Source: Thermoplasmata archaeon (GTDB taxonomy: Archaea > Thermoplasmatota > Thermoplasmata > RBG-16-68-12). Taken from it: a DNA stretch of 8,933 nucleotides. The position numbers were made by a program, and so were the translations under genes. This document shows, in pieces, positions 1 through 5,517 of the stretch (positions are counted from its first letter, which is position 1; each line of letters begins with the position of its first letter). Location: NCBI GenBank assembly GCA_013329855.1, contig DUJI01000049.1:1-8933 (forward strand), in the 5' to 3' direction. Below the pieces are notes generated by a model. It was not told where the DNA came from, did no database searches, and worked only from the letters and a program-made list of their open reading frames with translations.

Positions 1-21
1 GACCCATGTAGATGAACCCCT

Positions 22-393
22 TCACGGGGAGGGCGGGGTCTCAGCCGCCTTCGGGGGCGGTCGGTGATGGAGCCGCTCGAGTTCATGGACCATCGCCTCG
101 AACTCCTTCTTGGCCTCCATTTCCGCGAGGACGGTGAGCATTCGCAGCCACATGGACGGGTACGCGACGAGCCACACGGCGGAGGCCACCAGAATCGTCA
201 GCACGGAGCTGGGGAGGAGGTTGCCCAGCCCCACGTACCCCAAGACGCTGTGCAGGACCACCTGGGTGGCGATGCTCGATGCCGCGAGGAAGGCGAGGAT
301 CCGCAGCCGTTTCACCCACTTGTCGTGCATGGTCGTCTGGGCGATGCGGAAGAGGTCATGGTACCAGTACACGAAGCGCTGCCAGGGAGCCAT
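22..393 (-). CDS. Small two-helix membrane protein, function unknown
   Basis: A 123-residue protein that I do not recognise. An aromatic, basic N-terminal segment (residues 1-31, with W4, W10, W26 and several Arg/Lys) is followed by two hydrophobic stretches at about 32-56 and 59-83 joined by a short Gly/Pro turn, consistent with a hairpin of two transmembrane helices. Residues 87-110 are charged and probably a helix (AEMEAKKEFEAMVHELERLH), followed by a Pro-rich tail. With positive charge before helix 1 and the charged tail after helix 2, both ends would lie in the cytoplasm. The ATG at 391-393 is chosen because a TATA-like box sits 29 nt upstream, giving a nearly leaderless transcript. It is divergent from the acetyltransferase gene. 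Open frame, amphipathic design and promoter make it a credible gene; no function can be given. Confidence 0.75.
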   Translation of the reverse strand: MAPWQRFVYWYHDLFRIAQTTMHDKWVKRLRILAFLAASSIATQVVLHSVLGYVGLGNLLPSSVLTILVASAVWLVAYPSMWLRMLTVLAEMEAKKEFEAMVHELERLHHRPPPKAAETPPSP

Positions 394-417
394 CCGGGGG
401 GCGCCACGCTCTCCCTA

Positions 418-425
418 CCATAAAG
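418..425 (-). promoter_or_regulatory. TATA-like box for the membrane-protein gene
   Basis: On the minus strand the sequence reads CTTTATGG, centred 29 nt before the ATG at 393, with a purine-rich GAGAACG just upstream that could serve as a BRE. An archaeal start site about 25 nt downstream would fall at roughly 396, leaving almost no leader. No Shine-Dalgarno site precedes the ATG, which agrees with leaderless translation. Position and base content are seen; promoter activity is inferred. Confidence 0.5.
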
Positions 426-439
426 CGTTCTCGGTGCCC

Positions 440-456
440 CCGAACCGGTCGTTCGG
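440..456. repeat. Perfect 6-5-6 inverted repeat in a divergent promoter region
   Basis: CCGAAC (440-445) and GTTCGG (451-456) are exact reverse complements separated by CGGTC. The repeat lies between the two divergent TATA-like boxes (418-425 minus, 524-531 plus), about 15 bp upstream of the minus-strand box. This is a normal place for an activator or repressor site serving one or both genes. In GC-rich DNA 6-bp arms can arise by chance, so the regulatory role is only suggested. Confidence 0.35.
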
Positions 457-523
457 TCCTGGGGGACAAGGGCTTTCGGACTTCCGGCAGGGCCGGTGGG
501 ATCGTGTCCCGCCGCGTCAAAGG

Positions 524-531
524 CCATAAGC
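524..531 (+). promoter_or_regulatory. TATA-like box for the acetyltransferase gene
   Basis: CCATAAGC is centred 27-28 nt before the ATG at 555, with CAAAGG immediately upstream as a possible BRE. It is the most AT-rich spot in the 161-bp divergent gap on this side. The spacing again predicts a start of transcription within a few bases of the start codon, and no Shine-Dalgarno site is visible. Assignment is by position only. Confidence 0.4.
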
Positions 532-554
532 CCCGCGTCGCATCCCGTCCTTGG

Positions 555-1148
555 ATGGCGACATCGTCCGCACCCTTGGCTCCGCGCTTCCCGGTCTTGG
601 AGACGAAGCGCCTCCTCCTGCGAGAGATTACCCTGGACGACGCGGAGTTCTGGATGCGCAACTTCTCCGATCCCGACGTCATCGAGCTGACGGCCTACGA
701 GCCACCGCGAGACTTGGAGGCGGCGAAGTCCGAGATCCTGCAGTTCTGCATCCGACCGTTCCGGGAGTCCACGGGGATCCGATGGGGGATCGCCCTCCGC
801 GGGAACCCGGATCTCATGGGTACCCTCGGCTACCACCAGTGGGTCCGGGAGGGAGCCCACCGCGCGCGGATGGGGTACGACTTGCTACGCGAGCACCGAC
901 GGAAGGGGATCATGACGGAGGCCGTGCGGGCTGCGTTGGGATACGGCTTCACCACGATGGGCCTGCACCGTGTCGAGGCGCTCACCGACCCCGCGAATGC
1001 CGCGTCCCTCCGGCTCGTGGAGAGACTCGGCTTCCACCGGGACGGGACCTTGCGGGAGAACACGTTCTTCCGCGGGCGGTTCATCGACGATGTGGTCTTC
1101 TCCCTCCTCCGTCAGGAATGGGCCGCGGCAGCCCAAGCCAACCGTTAA
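555..1148 (+). CDS. GNAT-family N-acetyltransferase (RimJ/RimL type)
   Basis: A 197-residue member of the Acetyltransf_3 (RimJ/RimL-like) branch of GNAT enzymes, which move acetyl from acetyl-CoA to an amino group of a protein, peptide or small molecule. The N-terminal ETKRLLLREITLDDA (residues 16-30) is the hallmark opening strand. The acetyl-CoA pyrophosphate loop is EHRRKG at 113-118, a variant of the Q/RxxGxG/A signature, followed by helix MTEAVRAAL. The closing motif with N148, S151 and RLGF (157-160), then GTLRE, is typical. Length matches the family. The ATG at 555 is preferred over the long upstream open frame because homology begins about residue 14 and a TATA-like box lies 28 nt upstream. 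The methyltransferase gene starts 19 nt downstream, so the two are probably cotranscribed. RimJ/L itself modifies ribosomal protein N-termini, but the substrate here cannot be told from sequence. Confidence 0.9.
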   Translation: MATSSAPLAPRFPVLETKRLLLREITLDDAEFWMRNFSDPDVIELTAYEPPRDLEAAKSEILQFCIRPFRESTGIRWGIALRGNPDLMGTLGYHQWVREGAHRARMGYDLLREHRRKGIMTEAVRAALGYGFTTMGLHRVEALTDPANAASLRLVERLGFHRDGTLRENTFFRGRFIDDVVFSLLRQEWAAAAQANR

Positions 1149-1167
1149 GCCCACGGCCCCCTCTCGG

Positions 1168-1743
1168 ATGCGCGTGGAGCTGGACCCCAACATCGTCGTG
1201 GGGGAAGGTCCGCTCGTCTATCGTCCCGCGGAGGATTCCCTGCTCTTGTTGGCATCCATCCCGTTGGGCCCCGGGGAGCGCTTTCTCGAGGTGGGCACGG
1301 GGACCGGTCTCGTCGCCCTGCATGCCGCGCGGCACGGGCGGGCGGTCGCGACGGACGCGAACCGCGAGGCCGTGCGCCTCGCGCGGGCGAACGCGCGCCG
1401 GAACGGCCTGCCGCTGGACGTCGTGCTCACCCACATCATGGCGGGCCTGCGCGGCCCCTTCGATGTGGTCGCCTTCAACCCGCCCTACCTCGAAGGACCA
1501 CCGGAGGACAATCTCGACCGGGCATGGGCGGGAGGCCACCAGGGCTCCGACGTTTCCCTGCGTTTCCTCGCGGACCTCGACCGCGTCCTGGCGCCGCAGG
1601 GCCGGGCCTATCTTCTCCTGAGCCGGGCGAACGAGACGGCCCGCCAGGACGCGGAGGCACGCTTCCGGATGCGCATCGTTGCGACGAAGCGCCTCTTCTT
1701 CGAGGAACTCGGGGTGCTCGAGCTCACCCGCCGAGGTCCTTGA
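1168..1743 (+). CDS. HemK2/Mtq2-like protein-glutamine methyltransferase
   Basis: A 191-residue class I SAM-dependent methyltransferase. The N-terminal VYRPAEDSLLLL (residues 17-28) corresponds to the Y-x-P-x-ED-T/S motif of HemK2/Mtq2. The SAM-binding motif I is FLEVGTGTG (39-47); an acidic residue follows in ATDAN (61-65), and the catalytic NPPY motif is at 104-107, which holds the side-chain amide of the target. In eukaryotes and archaea this family, with the zinc protein Trm112, methylates the GGQ glutamine of the class I release factor; it is shorter than bacterial PrmC because it lacks the N-terminal helical domain, as here. The release-factor role is inferred from family membership. 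The ATG at 1168 lies just before the first conserved segment. The gene follows the acetyltransferase by 19 nt, and its last 20 bp overlap the convergent amidohydrolase gene. Confidence 0.85.
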   Translation: MRVELDPNIVVGEGPLVYRPAEDSLLLLASIPLGPGERFLEVGTGTGLVALHAARHGRAVATDANREAVRLARANARRNGLPLDVVLTHIMAGLRGPFDVVAFNPPYLEGPPEDNLDRAWAGGHQGSDVSLRFLADLDRVLAPQGRAYLLLSRANETARQDAEARFRMRIVATKRLFFEELGVLELTRRGP

Positions 1744-2971
1744 CCAGCTTGCCGGACTTCCAGATGCGCCGCACGTGGTCCGGGTTCGTGAGAACCGTCA
1801 GGTCCTGGGCGGGGTTCTTCGCGATCGCCAGGATGTCCGCGTCGTAGCCTTCCTTGAGCTGCCCGGACTTGGGCGCCAGGGGTCCTAGGGTCAGGGGCCC
1901 CGTAGCCGTCGCGGCCTCGATGGCTTGGAGCGGCTTCATCCCCGCCTCCTGGAGGTTGACGAGCTCGAATGCATTCTGTCCCCAGTCCGCGTACCCCGTG
2001 ACCCCGCTCGTGATGATGTCCGTGCCGGCGGCGATCCGCAGCCCCTTCTTCACCGCGAGACGCAGGGCCTCCGCGTGACGGCCCACGACGGGGCCGATCT
2101 TGCGGAGGATGTAGTCGGGCGAGCCCATGGCCGCCGCGGACTTCGCGAGGCGGTCGATGATGAACCGCGTGGGCACGAGGATCGCCCTCTTCTCCAGGAG
2201 CAGGTCGGCGGCTTCCTCGTCCAGATACGTGCCGTGCTCGATCGTCTTGCATCCCGCCCGGAGGGCCGCCAGGATGCCCGGTTTTCCGTGGCAGTGGGCC
2301 GCGACGATGCGCTCCGCACGCGCGGCTTCCTCGACGATGGCGCACAACTCCTCTTCGGAGAACTCCTGATGGATGGGGTGGTCCACCTCGCTCGCGACGC
2401 CGCCGGAGGCGCAGATCTTGATCACGCGCGCGTTGAGGCGCAGCATGCCGCGAACTGCCTTCAGGCATTCGGGCACGCCGTCGGCCAGGGCGCTCAGCTG
2501 GGTGCGTTCCAGGACGTCTCGCGTGAAGTCCAGGGGATACATGTGGAGGTCCCCGTGACCCCCGGTCGGGCTGATCATCCCGCCCGCTGCGTAGACATGC
2601 GGCCCGGGGATGCTGCCCTCGTCGATGGCCCGCACGAGGAAGATGCCCAGGCCGCCGACCTCGCGCACGCTCGTGAATCCCGCCTGGAGACAGCGAGCCG
2701 CGTCCGCGGCCGCCCGGGCGGCCATGACGGCCACCGGCGTGCGAGCGCCGTCCTCGATGTTCGTGGTCCGCAGACCCATGAAGTGCCCATGGCAGTCCCA
2801 CAGGCCCGGCATGACCGCGGGGACGTGATGGACCTTCGCGGAGGCGGGCGTCTTCGGTGCGCCCTCGAAGGTTCCCGCATAGGTGATCGTGGGGCCGTCG
2901 AACACCACGCAGCCGTTGTTCACCACATCGCCGCGACCCGGGATGAGCACGTCGGCCTCGATCCGCTCCAA
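1724..2971 (-). CDS. Metal-dependent amidohydrolase (Xaa-Pro dipeptidase/imidazolonepropionase-like)
   Basis: A 415-residue amidohydrolase-superfamily enzyme with the complete binuclear metal set: H61-x-H63 (DCHGH), a probable carboxylated lysine K185 in VIKICASGG, H226 (AHCHG), H246 (IEHGT) and catalytic D318 (AAGTD). The TIM barrel is flanked by small beta-sandwich segments at residues 5-50 and near the C-terminus (GYDADILAI). This pattern matches the imidazolonepropionase-like group that includes prolidases and Xaa-Arg/Xaa-Lys dipeptidases, so hydrolysis of an N-acyl or dipeptide C-N bond is likely; the exact substrate is unknown. No signal peptide, so cytoplasmic. The start is TTG at 2971, chosen because GGGGAG lies 6 nt upstream and homology begins at residue 5; an in-frame GTG at residue 8 is the alternative. 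It is divergent from the DUF1801 gene and overlaps the methyltransferase gene tail-to-tail. Confidence 0.88.
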   Translation of the reverse strand: MERIEADVLIPGRGDVVNNGCVVFDGPTITYAGTFEGAPKTPASAKVHHVPAVMPGLWDCHGHFMGLRTTNIEDGARTPVAVMAARAAADAARCLQAGFTSVREVGGLGIFLVRAIDEGSIPGPHVYAAGGMISPTGGHGDLHMYPLDFTRDVLERTQLSALADGVPECLKAVRGMLRLNARVIKICASGGVASEVDHPIHQEFSEEELCAIVEEAARAERIVAAHCHGKPGILAALRAGCKTIEHGTYLDEEAADLLLEKRAILVPTRFIIDRLAKSAAAMGSPDYILRKIGPVVGRHAEALRLAVKKGLRIAAGTDIITSGVTGYADWGQNAFELVNLQEAGMKPLQAIEAATATGPLTLGPLAPKSGQLKEGYDADILAIAKNPAQDLTVLTNPDHVRRIWKSGKLVKDLGG

Positions 2972-2977
2972 GGGACT

Positions 2978-2983
2978 CTCCCC
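2978..2983 (-). promoter_or_regulatory. Ribosome binding site that decides a TTG start
   Basis: GGGGAG on the minus strand ends 6 nt before the TTG at 2969-2971. The only nearby ATG (2994-2996) is out of frame with the amidohydrolase, so this site is the main support for the non-ATG start. Confidence 0.5.
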
Positions 2984-3005
2984 GGCGGGGGGACATAGCG
3001 TCGGC

Positions 3006-3014
3006 GGATAAGAG
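3006..3014 (-). promoter_or_regulatory. TATA-like box for the amidohydrolase gene
   Basis: CTCTTATCC on the minus strand, preceded by GCGAA, is the clearest AT-rich element in the 99-bp divergent gap. It is centred about 39 nt before the TTG start, so transcription would begin about 12-15 nt before the start codon, leaving room for the ribosome binding site at 2978-2983. Inferred from position and composition. Confidence 0.35.
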
Positions 3015-3070
3015 TTCGCTGAGGGCAGCCTCGCAACCCTTTTCCGCCGGCGGCGCCTCCGCGAGCCGCG

Positions 3071-3487
3071 ATGAAGGATCCGCAAAGCGGCGTTCCCGGG
3101 AGTGTCGACGAATACCTCGCGAAGGTCCCCGCCGAGATGCGCGCGACCCTCCAGGATCTCCGGAAGACAATCCGGGCCGCCGCGCCCGATGCGGAGGAGG
3201 TCATCAGCTACCGGATCCCCGCCTTCCGCCACCATGGGATCCTGGTGTACTACGCCGCGTTCAGCGAGCACTGCAGCATCTTCGTGGGCAGCGTCTCGAC
3301 GCAGCGCAAGTTCGCCGCGGAACTCAGACCCTTCGCCGCGGGAAAGGGCACGGTCCATTTCACGCCGCAACGACCGCTCCCCGCCGCACTCGTGACGCGC
3401 ATCGTGAAGGCTCGCGTGGCCGAGAACAAGGCGCGTGAGCGAGCGAAGCATCAGAGGGTCGCGCCCACGTCGAAGAGGTCCCGGTGA
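3071..3487 (+). CDS. DUF1801 / YdhG-like domain protein
   Basis: A 138-residue protein matching the DUF1801 family along nearly its whole length. Recognisable segments are SVDEYLAKVPAEM (11-23), LRKTIRAAAPDAEEVISYRIPAF (30-52, with the characteristic E-x-I-S-Y-x-x-P-A-F core), a central strand pair ILVYYAAFSEHCSIF, and GKGTVHFTPQRPLPAAL with the typical lysine and RPLP. The C-terminal tail is Lys/Arg-rich. The fold is frataxin-like and Bacillus YdhG/Fra has been described as an iron chaperone, but that role is not established for the family as a whole, so I give no function. The ATG at 3071 starts just before the conserved region. The gene is alone on its strand, divergent from the amidohydrolase and convergent with the MOSC gene. 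Confidence 0.87.
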   Translation: MKDPQSGVPGSVDEYLAKVPAEMRATLQDLRKTIRAAAPDAEEVISYRIPAFRHHGILVYYAAFSEHCSIFVGSVSTQRKFAAELRPFAAGKGTVHFTPQRPLPAALVTRIVKARVAENKARERAKHQRVAPTSKRSR

Positions 3488-3502
3488 GCCGGCCTCCCAG
3501 AC

Positions 3503-3520
3503 GCGGTTGCGGAGAACCGC
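3503..3520. repeat. Perfect stem-loop between convergent genes (possible terminator)
   Basis: GCGGTT (3503-3508) and AACCGC (3515-3520) pair exactly around a 6-nt loop, inside the 37-bp gap between the stops of the DUF1801 and MOSC genes. It would form a hairpin at the 3' end of both transcripts. No T-run follows on either side, so it is not a classical intrinsic terminator; a transcript-end or stability element is the likelier reading. Confidence 0.4.
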
Positions 3521-3524
3521 ATCG

Positions 3525-4091
3525 TCATCCTTGGTCCGCCTGGCGGGCCGCGACCAGGTCCGCGATCGTGGGCTGGCCTTCACCGCCCCCCTGGACCTCG
3601 ATGGGGTCGCCCGAGCCCAGTTCTCCCTCCTTGACGACGCGGAGGTAGAAGCCCGTGCGTCCGCTCGCGAGGAAGCGATCCACGAGGTCCTCGCGGCCGA
3701 ACTTGATCCCGAGCTTGTAGCAGGGGAACCGCGGCTTCGTCGCGGCCAGCACGGCGGTCCCGATCCGGAACCGGTCGCCCAACCGCACGCCCTCCTCGGC
3801 GAGGCCGGCCACGGTCAGGTTCTCGCCGAACGCGCCCCAGGGGAGCGGCGTCCCGGGCAGTTCCTCCCGCCAGAACGCGTAGTGCTCGCTCGGATAGGCG
3901 TAGACGGCCTTCAGGGGACCACCGTGGACCTCGAGGTCCGCCTGCTCGTCCCCCTCGAGCCCGAGGCGCCGGACGCGAACGCGCCCGTCCGTCGGAGCCT
4001 TGAAGATCCCCGTGCGCACGGCACGCCCCTTCCACGGGACCGTCCGGGCCGAGGCGACGCTCACGGACACGACGCGGGCGTCTTCGTTCAT
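3525..4091 (-). CDS. MOSC-domain protein, YiiM-like
   Basis: A 188-residue MOSC protein resembling YiiM. Seen: VSVASAR near the start, LGLEGDEQADLEVHGGPLKA (43-62), a Y-P-x-EHYAFWREEL helix (66-78), GAFGENLTV (86-94), R-x-GD-x-F-x-IG (103-111), and the conserved cysteine C124 in PRFPCYKLG. MOSC domains bind or transfer sulfur on a molybdenum cofactor; E. coli YiiM helps detoxify N-hydroxylated bases such as 6-hydroxylaminopurine by reduction. This protein likely acts as a stand-alone cytoplasmic molybdoenzyme or Moco carrier; the substrate is unknown. The ATG at 4091 is fixed by its ATGA overlap with the stop of the epimerase gene, so translation is probably coupled; the longer open frame upstream merely overlaps the epimerase. 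No partner reductase is in the window. Confidence 0.87.
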   Translation of the reverse strand: MNEDARVVSVSVASARTVPWKGRAVRTGIFKAPTDGRVRVRRLGLEGDEQADLEVHGGPLKAVYAYPSEHYAFWREELPGTPLPWGAFGENLTVAGLAEEGVRLGDRFRIGTAVLAATKPRFPCYKLGIKFGREDLVDRFLASGRTGFYLRVVKEGELGSGDPIEVQGGGEGQPTIADLVAARQADQG

Positions 4092-5062
4092 CGTCCCAGG
4101 ACCTTCTTGTCGAACGTGAACTTGGGCATCCGGCCGCGATCGTTCGCGAGATACCACCGGAACGCCTCGGCCAACCCCTCCTTCGGATCCGTGGGCCGGA
4201 AGCCGAGAATCTTCTGCGCCTTCTCGATGCTCACGCTGAAATCGGTCTCCGCATCCAACGTGGCGCCGAAGTACATGGACGACCCCATGGAGGAGCCTCC
4301 GAGCTCGTGGATCCTCTTGCGGGACACGGGAAGCTTCTCCACGGGTTTTCCGGCGACCCGCGCGAGCCGGTCGATGAACTCGGCGTGGGTCACCGGCTCG
4401 GCCTCCGCGATGTTGAAGGCCTGCCCGTCGGCCTCAGGGTTCTGGAGGCATTCCGCGAGCCCCCAGGCAACGTCCCTCGCCGCAGCCCACTGGAACAGCG
4501 TCCGGCCCTCGTCGGGGAGGATGACGGGTCGGTCCGCGAGGATGCGGTCCCAGAGCCAAGTCTCCCTCGGGATGTCGTTCCAGGGGCCGTACACGAAGGG
4601 AGGGCGGACCATGGAGACGCTCAGCCGGCCCCGTTTCTGCTGCTCGAAGAGATAGTCCTCCGCCGCGATCTTGTCCTCGCTGTAGGCGCCCAGGGACGGA
4701 TCCCGGCGGCCGTCCTCCCGAAGCGGCAGGGGCCCGTCGCCGTAGACGGAGACGGAGCTGAGGTAGACGTACCGCTCCGGGGGTGGCGTCAGGGCGTCCA
4801 CCATGTGCGAGACCTCCCTGGCACCCGTGCGCGAGCTCCAGGCGTAGGCGATGTCCACCACGCCGTCGAAGCGTTGCCCCTCGAGCGCTCGCTCGACAGA
4901 ACCCCGGTCCTGCCGGTCTCCGAGCAGCTCGGTCACGCGGTCCCCGAAGGGATTCGGTGTCTGGCCTCGGTGGAACAGGGCGACCTCGTGGTCCCGCCGG
5001 AGCAGCTCCTTGACCGTGTGGCGTCCGATGAACCGCGTCCCCCCGACGACGAGGACCCGCAT
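4088..5062 (-). CDS. NAD-dependent epimerase/dehydratase (extended SDR)
   Basis: A 324-residue extended short-chain dehydrogenase/reductase. The Rossmann nucleotide motif is VVGGTRFIG (residues 5-13), followed by H31-R32 after strand 2 in a position that often contacts the cofactor's adenosine ribose. Catalytic residues are present: S103 in YLSSVSVYG and Y127-x-x-x-K131 in AYSEDK, and VRPPFVYGP follows as usual in this family. The RFIGRH form of the motif and overall layout are closest to the CSP41/nucleoside-sugar epimerase-like branch. Such enzymes interconvert or reduce sugar nucleotides, but some members bind RNA or act on other carbonyls, so the substrate is open. It is the first gene of a two-gene operon with the MOSC gene. 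The ATG at 5060-5062 starts exactly at the first beta strand; a weak TATA-like element lies about 30 nt upstream. Confidence 0.88.
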   Translation of the reverse strand: MRVLVVGGTRFIGRHTVKELLRRDHEVALFHRGQTPNPFGDRVTELLGDRQDRGSVERALEGQRFDGVVDIAYAWSSRTGAREVSHMVDALTPPPERYVYLSSVSVYGDGPLPLREDGRRDPSLGAYSEDKIAAEDYLFEQQKRGRLSVSMVRPPFVYGPWNDIPRETWLWDRILADRPVILPDEGRTLFQWAAARDVAWGLAECLQNPEADGQAFNIAEAEPVTHAEFIDRLARVAGKPVEKLPVSRKRIHELGGSSMGSSMYFGATLDAETDFSVSIEKAQKILGFRPTDPKEGLAEAFRWYLANDRGRMPKFTFDKKVLGR

Positions 5063-5077
5063 CCGCGAGGCCAGACC

Positions 5078-5088
5078 GTGCGTCGCAC
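5078..5088. repeat. Perfect 11-bp palindrome upstream of the epimerase gene
   Basis: GTGCG and CGCAC flank a single T at 5083. The site lies 16-26 nt upstream of the epimerase ATG, just downstream of a weak TATA-like AGCTTGAT (5089-5096, minus strand). A repressor bound there would block the promoter. The gap between the neighbouring genes is only 41 bp, so a palindrome here is notable, but short arms in GC-rich DNA limit confidence. Confidence 0.35.
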
Positions 5089-5096
5089 ATCAAGCT
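5089..5096 (-). promoter_or_regulatory. Weak TATA-like element for the epimerase-MOSC operon
   Basis: AGCTTGAT on the minus strand is centred about 30 nt before the epimerase ATG, preceded by CGACGA as a possible BRE. The spacing equals that of the better promoters in the window, but the match to a TATA box is poor. If inactive, the operon would be read through from the exporter genes 41 bp upstream. Confidence 0.25.
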
Positions 5097-5103
5097 TCGT
5101 CGA

Positions 5104-5517
5104 TTAGGGCGCAGGGGGTGCCCGGTCCGTGGCATGATTCGGACCGTTCAACTCGATGAGCCGTCGCAGGGCTCGAATCTCTCCGGCCACGGCCTGCGGC
5201 GCCACCGTGCGCTCGCAGGCGATCGTGCCGTCGTCGTCGCAGGCCACAACATATCCCCGTGCCTCGAGTTGCTCGATGACGACGCCCCCTTGCGCCAGGT
5301 GCCCCGGGACCACGCGGGGGCGGTCCGGAAAGGGGTCGAGGAGGACTTCCACGAACACCGTGGAACCCCGGTTCGGCTGGACCCGGGCCCCCGCACCGAT
5401 GCGGAACCCCGGCCCCTTGGCCACGGACGTGTACGCCTCGCCGCCCTCGGATTCCCGTGCGCGTCGAAGGAGCGCCTTCGTGCTCACCAACGTGGCCACC
5501 CCCGATTCCGAACTCAC
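5104..5517 (-). CDS. Uncharacterised 137-residue protein coupled to the ABC exporter
   Basis: I do not recognise this protein. It is soluble: no signal peptide or membrane segment. Residues 13-24 are a basic helix (STKALLRRARES). Residues 37-60 look like two beta strands (FRIGAGARVQ; TVFVEVLLDPFP), 77-103 form a helix-strand unit (VVIEQLEARGYVVACDDDGTIACER) with an acidic DDD turn and two cysteines, C93 and C101, eight residues apart. Residues 107-124 are a helix (EIRALRRLIELN), followed by a Pro-rich tail. The start is GTG at 5515-5517, chosen because its GTGA overlaps the stop of the permease gene by 4 nt, the usual sign of translational coupling; an in-frame GTG at residue 7 is possible. 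Being the last gene of the exporter operon, it may be an accessory or regulatory partner, but this is inference from position only. Confidence 0.72.
   Translation of the reverse strand: MSSESGVATLVSTKALLRRARESEGGEAYTSVAKGPGFRIGAGARVQPNRGSTVFVEVLLDPFPDRPRVVPGHLAQGGVVIEQLEARGYVVACDDDGTIACERTVAPQAVAGEIRALRRLIELNGPNHATDRAPPAP

Noticed and set aside
279..554. N-terminal extension of the acetyltransferase
   Set aside because: The extra 92 residues overlap the divergent gene and its promoter, are Arg/Ser/Gly-rich and fall outside the GNAT domain.
551..1621. 356-codon plus-strand open frame
   Set aside because: It is a shifted frame across the acetyltransferase and methyltransferase genes, both of which show clear family motifs in their own frames.
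2994..2996. ATG near the amidohydrolase start
   Set aside because: It is out of frame with the catalytic domain, so the in-frame TTG at 2971 with its GGGGAG site is preferred.
3044..3053. 10-bp palindrome CCGCCGGCGG upstream of DUF1801
   Set aside because: It consists only of G and C in a very GC-rich stretch and is likely chance.
1608..3170. 520-codon minus-strand open frame
   Set aside because: It is a shadow of the amidohydrolase in another frame: Arg/Gly/Pro/His-rich, low-complexity translation with no domain, while the overlapping frame has a full set of metal ligands.
3435..4655. 406-codon plus-strand open frame
   Set aside because: It runs antisense to the MOSC and epimerase genes; its translation has no recognisable motif and is explained by GC-rich codon bias of the real genes.
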